From Epiperipatus broadwayi (taxonomy: Eukaryota > Onychophora > Udeonychophora > Euonychophora > Peripatidae), in assembly GCA_028023455.1 (NCBI GenBank), contig JAQFVV010012495.1:2819711-2883710 (forward strand): a stretch of 64,000 nt of DNA, in the 5' to 3' direction. The stretch's first letter is position 1, and each line of letters opens with the position of its first letter. The position numbers and the translations under genes are program-made. A model generated the notes under the pieces. The model searched no databases, was not told where the DNA came from, and was given only the letters and a program-made list of their open reading frames with translations. Positions 1 to 12,000 of this stretch are shown here, piece by piece.

Positions 1-80
1 ATGTTTGTTGTTTTCATTTTATAAGCTAAGAATTAAAGATATATATATATTTCAAGATTCTTATATAAAATTTTAAATGG

Positions 81-174
81 TCAAGCGTTGGTGGTCGAGT
101 GGTTAGCACAGCGCCTTACAAGTAGTTGTCCCGGGGTTCGCTTTCCGGCCGACACTTTGACACATAAAAAAAAA
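81..174 (+). mobile_element. tRNA-derived SINE, copy 1
   Basis: A tRNA-like head with an A-box-like TGGTCGAGTGG near 91-101 and a B-box-like GGTTCGCTTTCC near 135-146. Six of seven acceptor-stem positions can pair (GCGTTGG with CCGACAC). It is followed by GACACAT and an A-run. The 8-bp direct repeat TTAAATGG at 73-80 and 175-182 fits a target-site duplication. There is no body beyond the tRNA part and the tail, so the element is under 100 bp. It is not a functional tRNA gene, because the stems are imperfect and it ends in a SINE tail. Confidence 0.8.
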
Positions 175-182
175 TTAAATGG

Positions 183-482
183 GCAATATGGCTTCTTTTT
201 TTTTTTTAAGGTCAAAATTATTTTTTGATTTTGTTGTTTTTTTTTTTTTGTGAAATCCCCAGTTGCATAAATTCCCGTATTCTGAAATTTTGTCTGAGGG
301 TTTCTAACTAATATTAAAAAACTAACAATCAGTTGAGCATCAAATAACTACATAGAAATTCTGTTTCATTCTCAAACTAATTACTACGTGTTTGCTAAGC
401 CACAAAATATTGGGAAGGCTAATGAATTGTTAAAAATAACGCTATAAACTTGATTAATAGCAAAGATCCATTAGATCACTGT
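183..482. other. AT-rich non-coding stretch
   Basis: T-homopolymers (around 197-209 and 235-249) and otherwise featureless AT-rich sequence. I see no gene. Confidence 0.6.
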
Positions 483-498
483 AGAGATTCTGGATTTT

Positions 499-600
499 TC
501 TTCTCATGTGTCATAGCATCAGCCGGGAAGCGAACCTGCTAATCCGGGACAACTGCTTATAAAGCAGCTGTCGCTGACCTCTCGACCACCAATGCTTGAC
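499..600 (-). mobile_element. tRNA-derived SINE, copy 2
   Basis: Same family as the copy at 81-174, on the minus strand. Read on the minus strand, the head starts GTCAAGCATTGGTGGTCGAG, the B-box is GGTTCGCTTCC-like, and the copy ends in GACACATGAGAAGAAAAA. It is flanked by an exact 16-bp direct repeat, AGAGATTCTGGATTTT, at 483-498 and 601-616. That repeat proves a discrete retroposition event and sets both ends. Confidence 0.9.
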
Positions 601-616
601 AGAGATTCTGGATTTT

Positions 617-1527
617 GTAACAAATTATCATATAAATAGCAAAAAATTGTTGAATCTTGGTTAACAAAATTTAAGATTAACCAGAATATGTTTTCCTATT
701 AGAAAATGAAAATTCATTTCATAAGTTTTTCTATGAGGATATGAAACTTCAATTAATATATTAATTCTTCTTAATGATGATCTAGAAGGATTGCCTAGTG
801 GACTTGAAAACATGGCCTGATTTTGATGTCTTTCATTATAACATCTAATGTAATGATACGTAATACCTCTAGTGATTACTTATTACATTAAATCTCTTCA
901 CATTCCAAAAAAAATCATTTAGTGCAAAAAAATGCAAGATTAAAATAGTATTAAATTAGATAAAATAGAAAAAGAAAATTACATTCAACAGGCTTCCAAC
1001 ATATTTTTATATAAATAAAAGTTACACATTAGGTTTTAAAAAAAAAATTCAGTTTTATTAAAAATTTTAAACTTCAGCAAAAGTCTGAATCTTAATTTTT
1101 TATTAAATACATAATTAAATAGTTAGTGCTTAGAAGATTATGTGTCATTCAAGTACTAAAATGACAAATTGAGCTTTGATTTGGGAATTTTTTGCTCTCA
1201 GATCTGTCATGCTACTACTAAGCTAAGTTGCTTAAACAACTATGATTTAGTGCAATGGCAATATAATAGTGGCGAGAATTAAACATTTCTGAATTGAAGA
1301 TGCTCTAATGTCACATGACTTCCTTAGCAACTAGACATTTAATTGTAAGAATATGTTGGGCTATTTCCATCACATAATTACATATAAAGTACTATCATCA
1401 CAAACTTTCTTACAAACACTAAGCATCCAATTATTTAGTTTATTACTCATTTGCATTTTTTTAAAACTATTTTTATAAGCCATACAAAAATACTTTTAGA
1501 ATGACTAATAAAAACATATAACATTCT
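617..1527. other. non-coding AT-rich stretch
   Basis: No ORF with recognisable protein content, no splice-bounded exon and no repeat family I could match elsewhere in the window. Confidence 0.5.
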
Positions 1528-1535
1528 TGGGAGAT

Positions 1536-1624
1536 GTCTTGCATTGGTGGTCGAGAGGTCAGCGTGACTGCTTGCACTTGCAGGCAGTTGCCCGGGTTGC
1601 GGGTTCGCATCCTGGCCGATGCTA
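1536..1624 (+). mobile_element. tRNA-derived SINE, copy 3, without A-tail
   Basis: A tRNA-like head with a fully pairable acceptor stem (GCATTGG with CCGATGC), an A-box-like GGTCGAGAGGTC and a B-box-like GGTTCGCATCC. The 8-bp direct repeat TGGGAGAT lies at 1528-1535 and 1625-1632, directly against both ends. No A-rich tail sits between the head and the right duplication, unlike the other copies. It could be a tail-less retroposed tRNA-like RNA, or a tail lost after insertion. Confidence 0.75.
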
Positions 1625-1658
1625 TGGGAGATTTTTTAATTTTATTGGTTTTTAATTT

Positions 1659-1752
1659 ACAATTTTATTTTCATATGTCAAATGCATAGACCGGGAAGTG
1701 AACCCAGGCCAGCTGCTTGGAAGGCGGCTATGCTAATCACTAGGCCACCAAT
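1659..1752 (-). mobile_element. tRNA-derived SINE, copy 4
   Basis: Minus-strand copy of the same family. The head reads CATTGGTGGCCTAGTGATTA, followed by a B-box-like GGTTCACTTCC, the family tail TTTGACATATGAAAA and an A-rich end. An 11-bp direct repeat GTTTTTAATTT at 1648-1658 and 1753-1763 marks the target duplication. It lies only 34 bp from copy 3, in the opposite orientation. Confidence 0.85.
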
Positions 1753-1992
1753 GTTTTTAATTTTTAAACTGAAATTTCATACATTTGAACATTAAAAAAT
1801 GTTTTAATAGAATAAATAAATTGGATATATTTTTAATAACAAAACTACTGTCTACAATAGGACTATGTTAATGGTGCTATAGATTTTAATAATATGTGAA
1901 AAATTATCGGTATCTAAGATTTCTCTGTCAGTTTTTTTTTAAAATAAAGACCCAGAGCAATATAACATTCATTCATTACATTATCTCCTTTA

Positions 1993-2912
1993 AATATAGA
2001 GGATTTGAACTCAGACTTTCAAGCAACCTTCAACTATTCACATATCTCATATTACTGTTACACATAACCACACATATGTAGAAAAGATAAATAATCATCA
2101 ATATACATATTTCATGCTGAACCAGCACTCATCAGTTCACCCAGATTATCATCTCCCACACAAATATATAACTAGTGCTCAGTTTATGTTAAGACAGCAA
2201 ATCTTTATTCGTTAATGGACAGGATTCAATCTACTCCAACTCTTCAGCCATCCATACCATTGAAAATCTGATGATAGAAATGCCCAAATCCCAAGCTGAT
2301 GCCAATATTGTTGTTAAGCCCATGTTGACCTCAAGTCACTCTGACCCCTCATGTATAGGACAGTATCCATTTAAGTAGATAGAAGAGGTATGGGCAGAAT
2401 GCAGGCTTAATGTGTAAGATTTGAAATGCAGGCATTCTTATACCTGAAACTTAATTGTAAATATAGGGATTTGAACTCAGACTTTCTAGAAACTTTCAGC
2501 TATTCACACTATCTCATACTATTGATACACATTACCACACACATGTAGAAAAGATAAATAATCACCAATATATGTATTGTGTGCTGAACCAGTACTCATC
2601 AGTTGGTCCAGATTATCAACTCCCACACACATATATAATCAGTGCTCAGTTTATATTAAGATAGAAAATACTTATATTTTAATGGACAGGCTTCAATCTA
2701 CTCCAACCTCCTACTCTTCTGCCATCCATATCATTGAAAATCTGATGGTAGAATGCCCAAATCCCAACCTGATACCAATATTGTTGTTATGCCCAGGTTG
2801 ACCTCAAGTCACTCTGTCCCCTTATGTATAGGACAGTAACCAATTAAATACATAGAGGAGGGATGGGCAGAATGCAGGCTTAATTTGTAAGATTTCAAAT
2901 ATAGGCATTCTT
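1993..2912. repeat. ~460-bp direct tandem duplication
   Basis: Two diverged head-to-tail copies, about 1993-2445 and 2463-2912. Both contain in order GGATTTGAACTCAGACTTTC, GTAGAAAAGATAAATAATCA, a CTGAACCAG...CTCATCAGTT block, TTGACCTCAAGTCACTCTG, and GGGCAGAATGCAGGCTTAAT. Copies differ by point changes and small indels, so the duplication is not recent. Short ORFs in it run over the duplicated non-coding sequence and show no protein signature. Confidence 0.85.
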
Positions 2913-5236
2913 TAATAAATTCATGTGCATTATAAAAAAAATTTAAATTAGACTATTTAAAGCCACTATTTAGATTTTAAGGATAATTAATCTGCATTAC
3001 GTGCAATTCAACTTGGAAGTAAATGTTTTGCTTTTAAAATGTTTACAAACATATCTGGGTAATCTTTTCATCTAATAAATGATCATCAGAAATTTTATTC
3101 AAAAGGGAGTTGACTGATTATAGGCAAGGACAGATTTTACAGCAAAAGAATATAGTCTTAAGTGAAATATAATTTTATTCTGAATATATCATTGCAGATT
3201 GACAAAATATCTACATGTCACTGCTTATAATACATGTCACTGCTTTAGCTTTCATCTCATTATCAGTTTCATGTATGATATTTTTTGTATTGTCTTCCAT
3301 TTCTAATTTGATGTTTGAGGTTTGAAAATATTCTGTAAGTTTTATAGACAACTGTTGAATGATCAAAAAAACTCTAGGTATAATCCAGTTTTCATCCCTT
3401 TTTCAGAAGCAAAGCAGAGTTTTTTTCCCATGAGGCAAGTATGTGTACTACTGTGGTTAAAATTCAGGAATAATTTGTACATGTATCAAATTTAAGTATA
3501 TTTAAATGCAAAGATATGGATATAAAAAAAAATTTGAACGTTTTGCAGGTCAAAGATGTCTCCACAAATTTATCTGGCAAGTCTTTATATGATGCAATTA
3601 ATTAAACATTTTGATGTTATCAGTATATCCCAAAGTATATATTTTTAAAAAAGGTTTATATTCTGGTGTTCATGCAAGAATTGTTGTAGTTTGTCATATA
3701 GTTTATTTAGTAAAATAGCTGATAGGAAAATCTGCCAGTATTGATTGCAATAATAAATCTTTATTATGGTGGCCAATTTCTCTAATGTCTTTTGTTTATA
3801 ATATAGGATTATCTTGCATATGTATCAAAGGGATGTAGTCAATATCTATCTATCTATCTATCAATCGATCGATCGATCATTATTGGTAACTTTCAATTGC
3901 TTTCTGATGTACATTAAAAAAAATTATTATTCTCACAGTATATCACAAATTACTAATAAATAACTTATTGCAAAGCAGTGACCTCTCTGGCATTTCCCAG
4001 TAGGATAGCAATTAAAAAAAAATATTATTCACTGCTGATTATCAGATCATAAATGTTTAAGTGGTTTCAAATTATTGTTCTATTTTCTAGATATCTATTT
4101 ACTAACTAATATTGGTCCATTAACTTGGTTGTTGTGGAATGGCTATCTAGAAGAAAAATAATATTGTTTAGTATATTAAAAATTTCATATTTTAGGTATT
4201 CCAGATTCAAACACAGGTCATAGATATGGAAAGCAGGTTTGTTGTCTTATATAAATGTATAAGTTGAAGCATTACTTTACAGAATCATTTGAAAATAAGA
4301 TTATTTTAAAATTATATAATAACAAGTCAGATGATTCTCTTAAAAACAATGTTCTATGAAAGTGATATTTGGGTAATAGTATTTAATTCTGTAATTGAGA
4401 GAAAGTAGACCAACTTTATGACTTTTCTTTTTGATCATAAAATCTAAGAAGAAAAAAAAATTATCCACATTTTCATTTAATCTAGATTTTATGATTTTAT
4501 TAAAGCCTTTGACAAATGTTTGTCAGAAAATCAAGAGTTAATAAAATCCAAGGTTTAGGTGTTGTTCCAAAGAAAGTAGGTTTATACAATTATATTTGAC
4601 AGTTCATGGAAATTGGTTGCTTCCTTTCCAGTATATATATATTATATTTAATGTTTTTTTATGATTGTTTTTTTATTAAATATGTACTATTATATAATTC
4701 TTTGTATTACATTATGATTTTTTGGTTATTATATGTATATTTCTGTCTGTGCTTATATACTATATAAAATACAATCTTTAAGTACTCTTCTTTTTTATCA
4801 AATATAACTTCAAGTCTTAATTACTATTTTGATATTTTTCTAAAATAAATTTACTTTATATGATAATATTTTTTTGGTATTATTGTAGCTTTTGATTGTA
4901 AAAAAGAAGCTTTTTATTCTTAGAAAGAACAAAATATTTCCATTAGTCTGAAGGAAATTCAATATTTATTTTAAAAGCTTCTAACCGAATTTAAGATCTG
5001 AAACATATTGTTTCAAAAGGTGTTCACTGAAATAAAATTAAATATATTTATCTCATAAAATAGCTTTATAAATAGATTTAAATGAAAATTTAATTTGAGT
5101 ATTAAATAATTTTTTGTTGTTTATAGACTAATCAATATAAATATGGTATTTTATGAACAAGAAAAAGGTGACTACATATGTCTCTTTATAACCAATTTTG
5201 GAATTAATACACTACAGAATTCTATTTTATAACATT
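2913..5236. other. non-coding AT-rich stretch
   Basis: Apart from the tetranucleotide repeat listed separately and a short direct repeat of TACATGTCACTGCTT near 3212-3245, I see nothing with gene or element structure. Confidence 0.5.
3844..3878. repeat. TATC/GATC tetranucleotide microsatellite
   Basis: A run of TATC units passes directly into GATC units, a compound microsatellite that probably arose by point change and slippage. Confidence 0.9.
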
Positions 5237-5722
5237 GTGATGTGATGCACTGTGGCTTCTCCTTTTCCAGTTAGTAAATTCTCAGCCATTAACCCAGGGA
5301 AACCTGTCATCCATCTTACCTTCCCTTCATATTCTTCTCTACCCTGATTCATTCCATTTCTACAACATAATCTTTGTCAACTCCTTGGCCTTTATAACTA
5401 TATCCCTCTTATCTTTTTCCCAAACACAAGATAAAAAACAAAAACTCACTTTTTGTTTAATCATTTTCTTTATATTTATTCTCCCACAACTTCATTATTT
5501 ATACTCTTTCTATTTGCAGGCATTTACATTCAAATAACAGATGGCTAATATTTTCTATGCCTTCCTTACATAACTTGCAGACTAAATCACCTATATTTTT
5601 CCATTTATGTGTATATTCCCTTGTTGCGCAAGATCCTGTTTGAGCCTTAAACAGTTAACTACTTTCTTGGCTATTATCATAAATTAATTCACACCCAATA
5701 TCCTGTTTACTTATATATATAT
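5237..5722 (-). mobile_element. CR1-like LINE, 3' fragment (copy B0)
   Basis: A minus-strand 3' end of the LINE family that recurs at 17200-20502, 21275-25340, 25362-30785, 51062-53581 and 54553-55517. It carries the family 3' tail (TGATGTGATG, 5237-5250), the conserved 3' UTR block (CTCAGC...GGGAAACCTGT read on plus) and the C-terminal coding part with a decayed zinc knuckle. It is 5'-truncated at about 5722, as is usual for target-primed LINE insertion. It ends about 55 bp before the RTE-type LINE begins. Confidence 0.85.
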
Positions 5723-5777
5723 TGATTGTAATAGAAAACAAATAACATATATCCTATTTATATACACGTAATCATAT

Positions 5778-8700
5778 GCACAAAGAAGCTTGCTATTAAC
5801 TGAAAGGAGACCCTTTGATTCCTCTTGGAGGCCTTAAAGGAACCGAGCAGGGCAAATTCCTAATGTCCACTCCATACGTTCTTGTCGTTGCAGCTGTTAT
5901 TACTACGTGATTATTCATATAGTATACGAACATGGATGGGCTGCTCACCAACATGCATTAGCCAGCGTGGTGAGTTTATTGGCTTTTTACCTCTGAGTTT
6001 AAGATCAAGAAACATCATGGTCTTTCTTCTCAGTGCCTGATAAGGCAGGATGAATGTTTGTGTAAATAATAAATATTTTTCCAATACATATATACAATTA
6101 TGACAGACAAAAATAAATCATGGCCCTTATTCCCAGGAGGCTGTAAAATCACCAACCAAAGCAGCGGTTGGTGGCCAAAGGTGGAGGGTGCTAAGAATTC
6201 CCTGATTGTGGACCCAGGCTACCATTTGATGACAACTTTTTATTTAGGTACTTACAACTGCAGATCACTTTCAAGTGAAGGAAGATTGCAAGAATTAGAA
6301 GAAGAACTGTCTTATATTAAATGGGACATTATTGGACTTTGTGAAGTTAGAAGAAAAGGTGAAGAAACAATTGATTTAAAAAGTGGACATATACTCTATT
6401 ATAAAGGCACACATATTGGAAATACAAGTGGAGTTGGATTCATTATAAATAAAAAGTGGAAGAACAGTATTGTGGAGATTGATGGTGTATCAGACAGAGT
6501 GGCAAGATTAGTTATACAACTTAATAGCAGATACCAAATGCAGATAATTCAGGTTTATGCCCCAACAAGTTCTCATAGTGATGAAGTAGTAGAAGATTTT
6601 TATATGGATGTACAAAAGGCTTTTGATCAGAGTAAACAACATTTTAAAATTGTTATGGGAGACTTTAATGCTAGAATTGGTAGACAAATGAAAGATGAAA
6701 TTGCTGTAGGTAATTTTGGTTATGGTAATAGAAATGAGAGAGGACATAGACTTGTGGAGTTTGCAGAAAAAGAAAAACTTTATATTATGAATTCATTTTT
6801 TGAGAAAAATGTTAAAAGGAAATGGACATGGAAGCATCCAAATGAAGGTACAGCAGAATTGGATTATATTTTGACTAACAGAAAATACATATTTCAAGAT
6901 TATAATGTTCTTAATAAATTTAACACAGGAAGTGATCGTCGATTAGTAAGGTGTAAGTTACGTGTTAATGTAAAACTAGAGAGACAAAAATTATTAAGAA
7001 AAACAATATTTTCAGTTGATATTCCTAATCTTCAGAAACATTCTAATGAATTTAAATTAGAACTTACAAATAGGTTTCAAGTGTTAGGAGATTTTGAACA
7101 TGATTCAGATTTGAATGAAATTAATATGAAAATAACTGATACACTTTTAAAAACTGCAACAAAGATAGCTGGTAGAAAAAAGCAGCAATTGACTAATAAA
7201 ATTTCTACTGAGACTAGAGAATTTATGAAGAAAAGAAGGAATATGAAAATATACAAAAATGATGTATTAAAAAGAATTGAATATCTTTAATTTTGTAAAA
7301 TGGTACGGAAAAGAGTTGAAAATGATATAAGAAAGTATAACTGTGAACTAGCAAGGAAAGCTGTAGAAAAAAATAAAAGTCTCAAGAATGTTAAACAACA
7401 TTTTGGTATTGGTAGGAAATTTATATCTGCAATAAGAAAAAAAGATGGAATTATTACTAAAAAGAGAGATGACATCATGAAATTGGTAGAAGATTTTTAT
7501 CAAGAATTATATAGTATTAAAGAACAAGTACATCCTATATCTATTACATCTTCCGAATTGCCCAGAATTTTAAATGAAGAAGTGAGACGTGCAATTAAAT
7601 GTATGAAGAAAGGAAAGGCTCCAGGAAATGATGGAATTATAATTGATATATTAAAAGAAGCAGGTGAAGAAATAGAAACAATTTTAGCAAAGTTATATAC
7701 CAAATGTCTAAATGATAAAGATGTACCAGAAGATTGGAAGAATGCAGTAATAATATTAATATTTTAAAAAGGTGATAAAGAAGATATTAGAAATTACAGA
7801 CCTATCAGCCTTTTATCAGTTTTATATAAAATTTTTACCAAGATAATTACAATTCGTCTACAGAGAACTTTGGATTTCCACCAACCAAAAGAACAAGCTG
7901 GATTTAAAAGTGGTTTTAGTACAATAGATCATATCCAGGTATTGAGAGAAGTCATAGAAAGGACAAATGAATATGAGTTGTCATTATGTTTTGGTTTTGT
8001 AGATTATGAAAAGGCATTCGATTCTATACACATTTCTTCAGTGATTTAAGCATTGGATCATCAAGGTATAGATCCAGGATATTGTCATATTTTAAAGAAT
8101 ATTTATAAAAATGCAACAGCAACAATTAGATTACATAATGATACTGGAAAAATCAACATTGAGAAAGGTGTAAGACAAGGTGACTCCATATCTCCAAAAC
8201 TTTTTACAGCAGTGCTGCAAGAAGCATTTTGTATATTAAAATGGGAAACTAAAGGAGTGAAAGTAAATGGAGAGTATTTAAGTCATTTATATTTCGCAGA
8301 TGATGTAGTTGTTTTTGCAAATAATGCTTCAGAGCTGCAGGAAATATTGCAGCAGTTAGCAGATGAAAGTAGAAAAGTAGAACTAAAGATAAATGTTAAA
8401 AAGACTAAAGTAATGTTTAATCGATTTGCTCAAAATATGAAAATAAAGATTGATTATGAAGAATTAGAAGAAGTTAACAGTTACAAATACCTTGGTCAGA
8501 TTATTAACACAGATGGAAACATAATGGAGGAAATTAATCATAGAATTAAACTTGGTTGGAGTGCTTTTGGTAGAAATAACTTGGTACTAAAAGGAAATAT
8601 GCTTATGTGTTTGAAAAGGATGGTTTTTAACAAATGTGTTTTACCAGTTCTTACTTATGGATCTGAGACTTGGACACTTAATAGGAGAGCAATACAGAGA

Positions 8701-9077
8701 CTTCAGACCACTCAAAGGAGTATGGAGAGATGTATGTTGGGAGTAACAAGAAGAGATCGAAAATGCAATGTATGGGTAAGACAACAAACAGGTGTTACTG
8801 ACCTTATTGAAAAAATTAAAAGATTGAAATGGAGTTGGGCTGGACATATTGCTCGAAGAGATAATAATAGATGGACAATTGAAATTTTAAACTGGATTCC
8901 AAGAGATTGTAAAAGACCCAGAAAGAGACCACATGTGAGGTGGATGGATGAAATAAGAAAATGTGCAGGGGTGTTGTGGAGAAGAGAAACTAAAGATCGG
9001 AGAAGATGGATTAAACTTGGAGAGACCTTCATCCTGCAGTGGATTGAAAATGGTTGATGATGATGATAATGATGAAT
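5778..9077 (+). mobile_element. RTE-type non-LTR retrotransposon, near full length (copy A1)
   Basis: The element comprises a ~320-bp leader, one long frame (listed separately) and a 3' end made of TGATGA-type trinucleotide repeats at about 9054-9077, a tail type known from RTE elements. The left limit comes from homology with a second copy that starts about 45830; the two leaders match through CTAATGTCCA and ATTATTCAT blocks. Further decayed copies lie at 31085-33250, 45055-45790 (minus), 45830-46690 and 55976-56041. I did not find a clear target duplication. Confidence 0.85.
6100..9057 (+). pseudogene. RTE ORF: apurinic endonuclease plus reverse transcriptase, three nonsense codons
   Basis: A single frame of 985 codons broken by TAA at codons 397 (7288-7290), 556 (7765-7767) and 650 (8047-8049), with no frameshift. 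The N-terminal APE-type endonuclease shows TYNCRSL (codons 51-57), GLCEVRR, YAPTS and GDFNARIG (codons 187-194). The motif that is normally SDH reads SDRRLV (codons 278-283), so the catalytic His is Arg. The reverse transcriptase shows NYRPISLL, DYEKAFDS (motif A), RQGDSISP (motif B) and FADD (codons 732-735, 8293-8304). The C-terminal part has the RTE-typical LKWSWAGHIARR block. The frame belongs to the RTE clade (family knowledge). It copies element RNA at a nicked target, but this copy is dead. The first two RT-side stops sit where the family usually has Lys, consistent with AAA to TAA changes. Confidence 0.9.
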
Positions 9078-12000
9078 CATATGAAAAGAAAATAATGTTC
9101 CAAACAGTTGACAATTGAAATAGAATGTATATAACCATATCAAGACAAAAAAATCCCTAAATGTTGGTAGGCCGACTGTAATAGAAAATATCTAAATCAA
9201 TATAAATGAAGAAAGATGAATAAACAGTGGATAATTAATGTAGCATGTCATATATATATATATTAAGATAAAATAAACTGCCTCAAAATGAATATACTAA
9301 AATATACTTTTACCACGGCTAATTATAAAAGACAAATTTAATAATATAGAGCATTGACTAGAATATATTGCTAATTAGTTCTCAGGGTTAATTTAACTTA
9401 CCGTGAATTTTATAGCAAATATAATTTAGAACAAAAGGAATTTTATTGAATCTAAAATATATCTATTCAATTGAAATTACCAATAATTTAATACTTTTAC
9501 ATTGGCTAGCTTGTAGAACTGATGTACTAAAAATAGAGGGAAAGAAAATTAATAAATTTCAAATAAATCTTAAAATCATTCTTTTATATAAAATAAATAA
9601 TAATACAGCTTTATTTCAATATTGCAACTTTAGATTTATAATAGCATACATGTACATATATACATATTTTGAGAAACATCATAATAATTTTGCTTAGCAA
9701 ATACTTAGTTTTCTATTTGCAAACTAAATATAAGGGTTAACAGTAATACTTATAATTCGCAATTAATATTTACATAGGAACTGTCTAAACTTTATAAAAT
9801 TGAATAAATATACAAATAAATAAACAAGTTGGCGATATCTTGTTGCATAAATAATTCAAGTTATAAATGTATTTCTTTATTACATTTTTTTAATAAATCA
9901 GTTTGAAATAGCAAATAATTAAATGACTGAATTAAACAAATATTAAACGGATTCAATGAATGAACCATTTATTAGAAGTCATTTATATACACATAAGTTA
10001 TAAATTCAATGTCCACACAATGTAAATCAACTAAATAAACATTTAAAAATAACTAAGTGATTTACATCTACATTGGAAAATTACTGGTTGATCTAACATG
10101 TGTGGATGATACTAACTGGCCATATGCTTATAAATTCAAACATTTACAATCATAAAATATTGTTGGTTGGTTTGTAAATGATTTCAAATCATGATAGCAC
10201 AAAACACAGACCTTCTTATACTTTAAAGCACTAACATAATTGAGTGCATCCTAAAGGAATCATATCCTTTAAACAAACTTATCTTGACATTGCATTCTAA
10301 AATATAATCATCTTCACCTATTATGATGGAAAATTTAAGTTACATCTCATGAGTGATAAATCCAAAAAGAGGACTCTATATTGCAACTAGCATAAATATA
10401 TCAAAAGTATGGTGGCTTCCAAGATAACACCTATATTTGAAGCAAATTAAGATGCCTGGACCTTTTTGTCTCAGTGCATCAGAAAATATATGGAGAGGCT
10501 CACCGAAAACAACAACTGTAAGTATTTGGGAATATGTGATTACAATCACTGGAAACATAATACTATCAACTCATGGATAACTAATATGGATAGGGAATTT
10601 ATCTGCTTCATTCCGTAATAATATTAACTGTACTAAATAAGGCCTGACATACCAAGGTTATTCTACAACTAACAATACCAAGATAAAAACTTCACAATAA
10701 TGGACTAAAGTTATAATTATAATTTTAACCTCAATAAACAATAAGTAATGTCTGCACCAACAAATAAATTTAAAAGTCAACTGACTTAAATATAAATAAA
10801 GATAATGACTAGCATATGAATATTGGAACTATATATTCTGCCCTTGTCTAACCCATCCAGCCCCTAAAGTTGAGGGCCACAATCTAACCTTTTCTAACAC
10901 ATCAGGCCAATCACGTTGAGGGCCATAATCTAACCGCCCCGTTCCCGCATCTCCACTTCCCCCAAAATAAATATAATATAGTGAAAATCACCTAACCGGG
11001 TTCTAGCTCTAATAATTAATGAAATATTCAATTAAATGATTTACTAGCTCAAGTTTCTTAAAATTAACTTAGGTTCTGTTTTAAACTAACTCAAATAAAT
11101 ATTCAGGAATTCATGAGACTAGAAGTGGAAATACTGGTGACAAGGTAGATTACATTGAGACAATATCCCACAGGATACCACCTCAATGGCATAAGAACAC
11201 TATCCCCCCTTATACTACTATTACACATAATAACTACATAGTATTCTTATGACTTCCGCAACTTCTAATCACTAAGACTCATTTAACAATTAAAGTATTA
11301 ATCTTTTATCTCTCATAATAATAATAGTAATCATCTAGCTCAAATGAAATAATCTCAGGTTCTTAAATTTATTTGCATGTTAATAACATATGGTAGCAAA
11401 ATATGATAAGGGATTTTATGTCATAATCTACTACTCTGAAATTAGATTAATAATAAAACAATAATAATCACAATCTTCATTGCTTAATCCAACTAGTACA
11501 GCTTTTCTTTCATCGCAAATTTATAACCGTAATAAATTAGTTAATAATCTAATATCCCCTTTTTTATCTTTAAGTAATAAAATAAATTAATAAGTGGCAG
11601 TGTTTAGATAATCTGATAAATAAAGCAAGTGGCCACTAATAGCATATAATTTAGCAAAATATTATGATAATGGATTGATGACCAATAACGCAATGCAATT
11701 TTATAATTATTTAATTACAAGAACATCAATAAATATTTAAGATTAAACATACTTCTCTATTTATCTTTTGTGCAAACAATCATATACTTAGTTTAATGGT
11801 TGTGAACATACCCTGTGAATTCATGCAATGATGTAGAGAAAACAAAACTCAGACACAAGTTTTAATAAACAAATTTTAAAATTTTATTAACATCAATAAA
11901 AAATAAATAAAACAAACAAATCCATCTACATCTATTTACAAGGGATATCCTCATTTTTCTTTACACTACAATAGCTGAATTATACACATTTATATTTCTT

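Noticed and set aside
81-1752. True tRNA genes
   Set aside because: The tRNA-like heads have imperfect stems, and most carry A-rich tails; all are flanked by target duplications, so they are SINEs.
2577-2801. 74-codon ORF
   Set aside because: It lies in one unit of a tandem duplication; the matching place in the other unit is not open, so it is not conserved as coding.
8641-9143. Antisense ORFs (up to 143 codons) over the RTE reverse transcriptase
   Set aside because: They mirror the real plus-strand coding frame and show only hydrophobic low-information protein.
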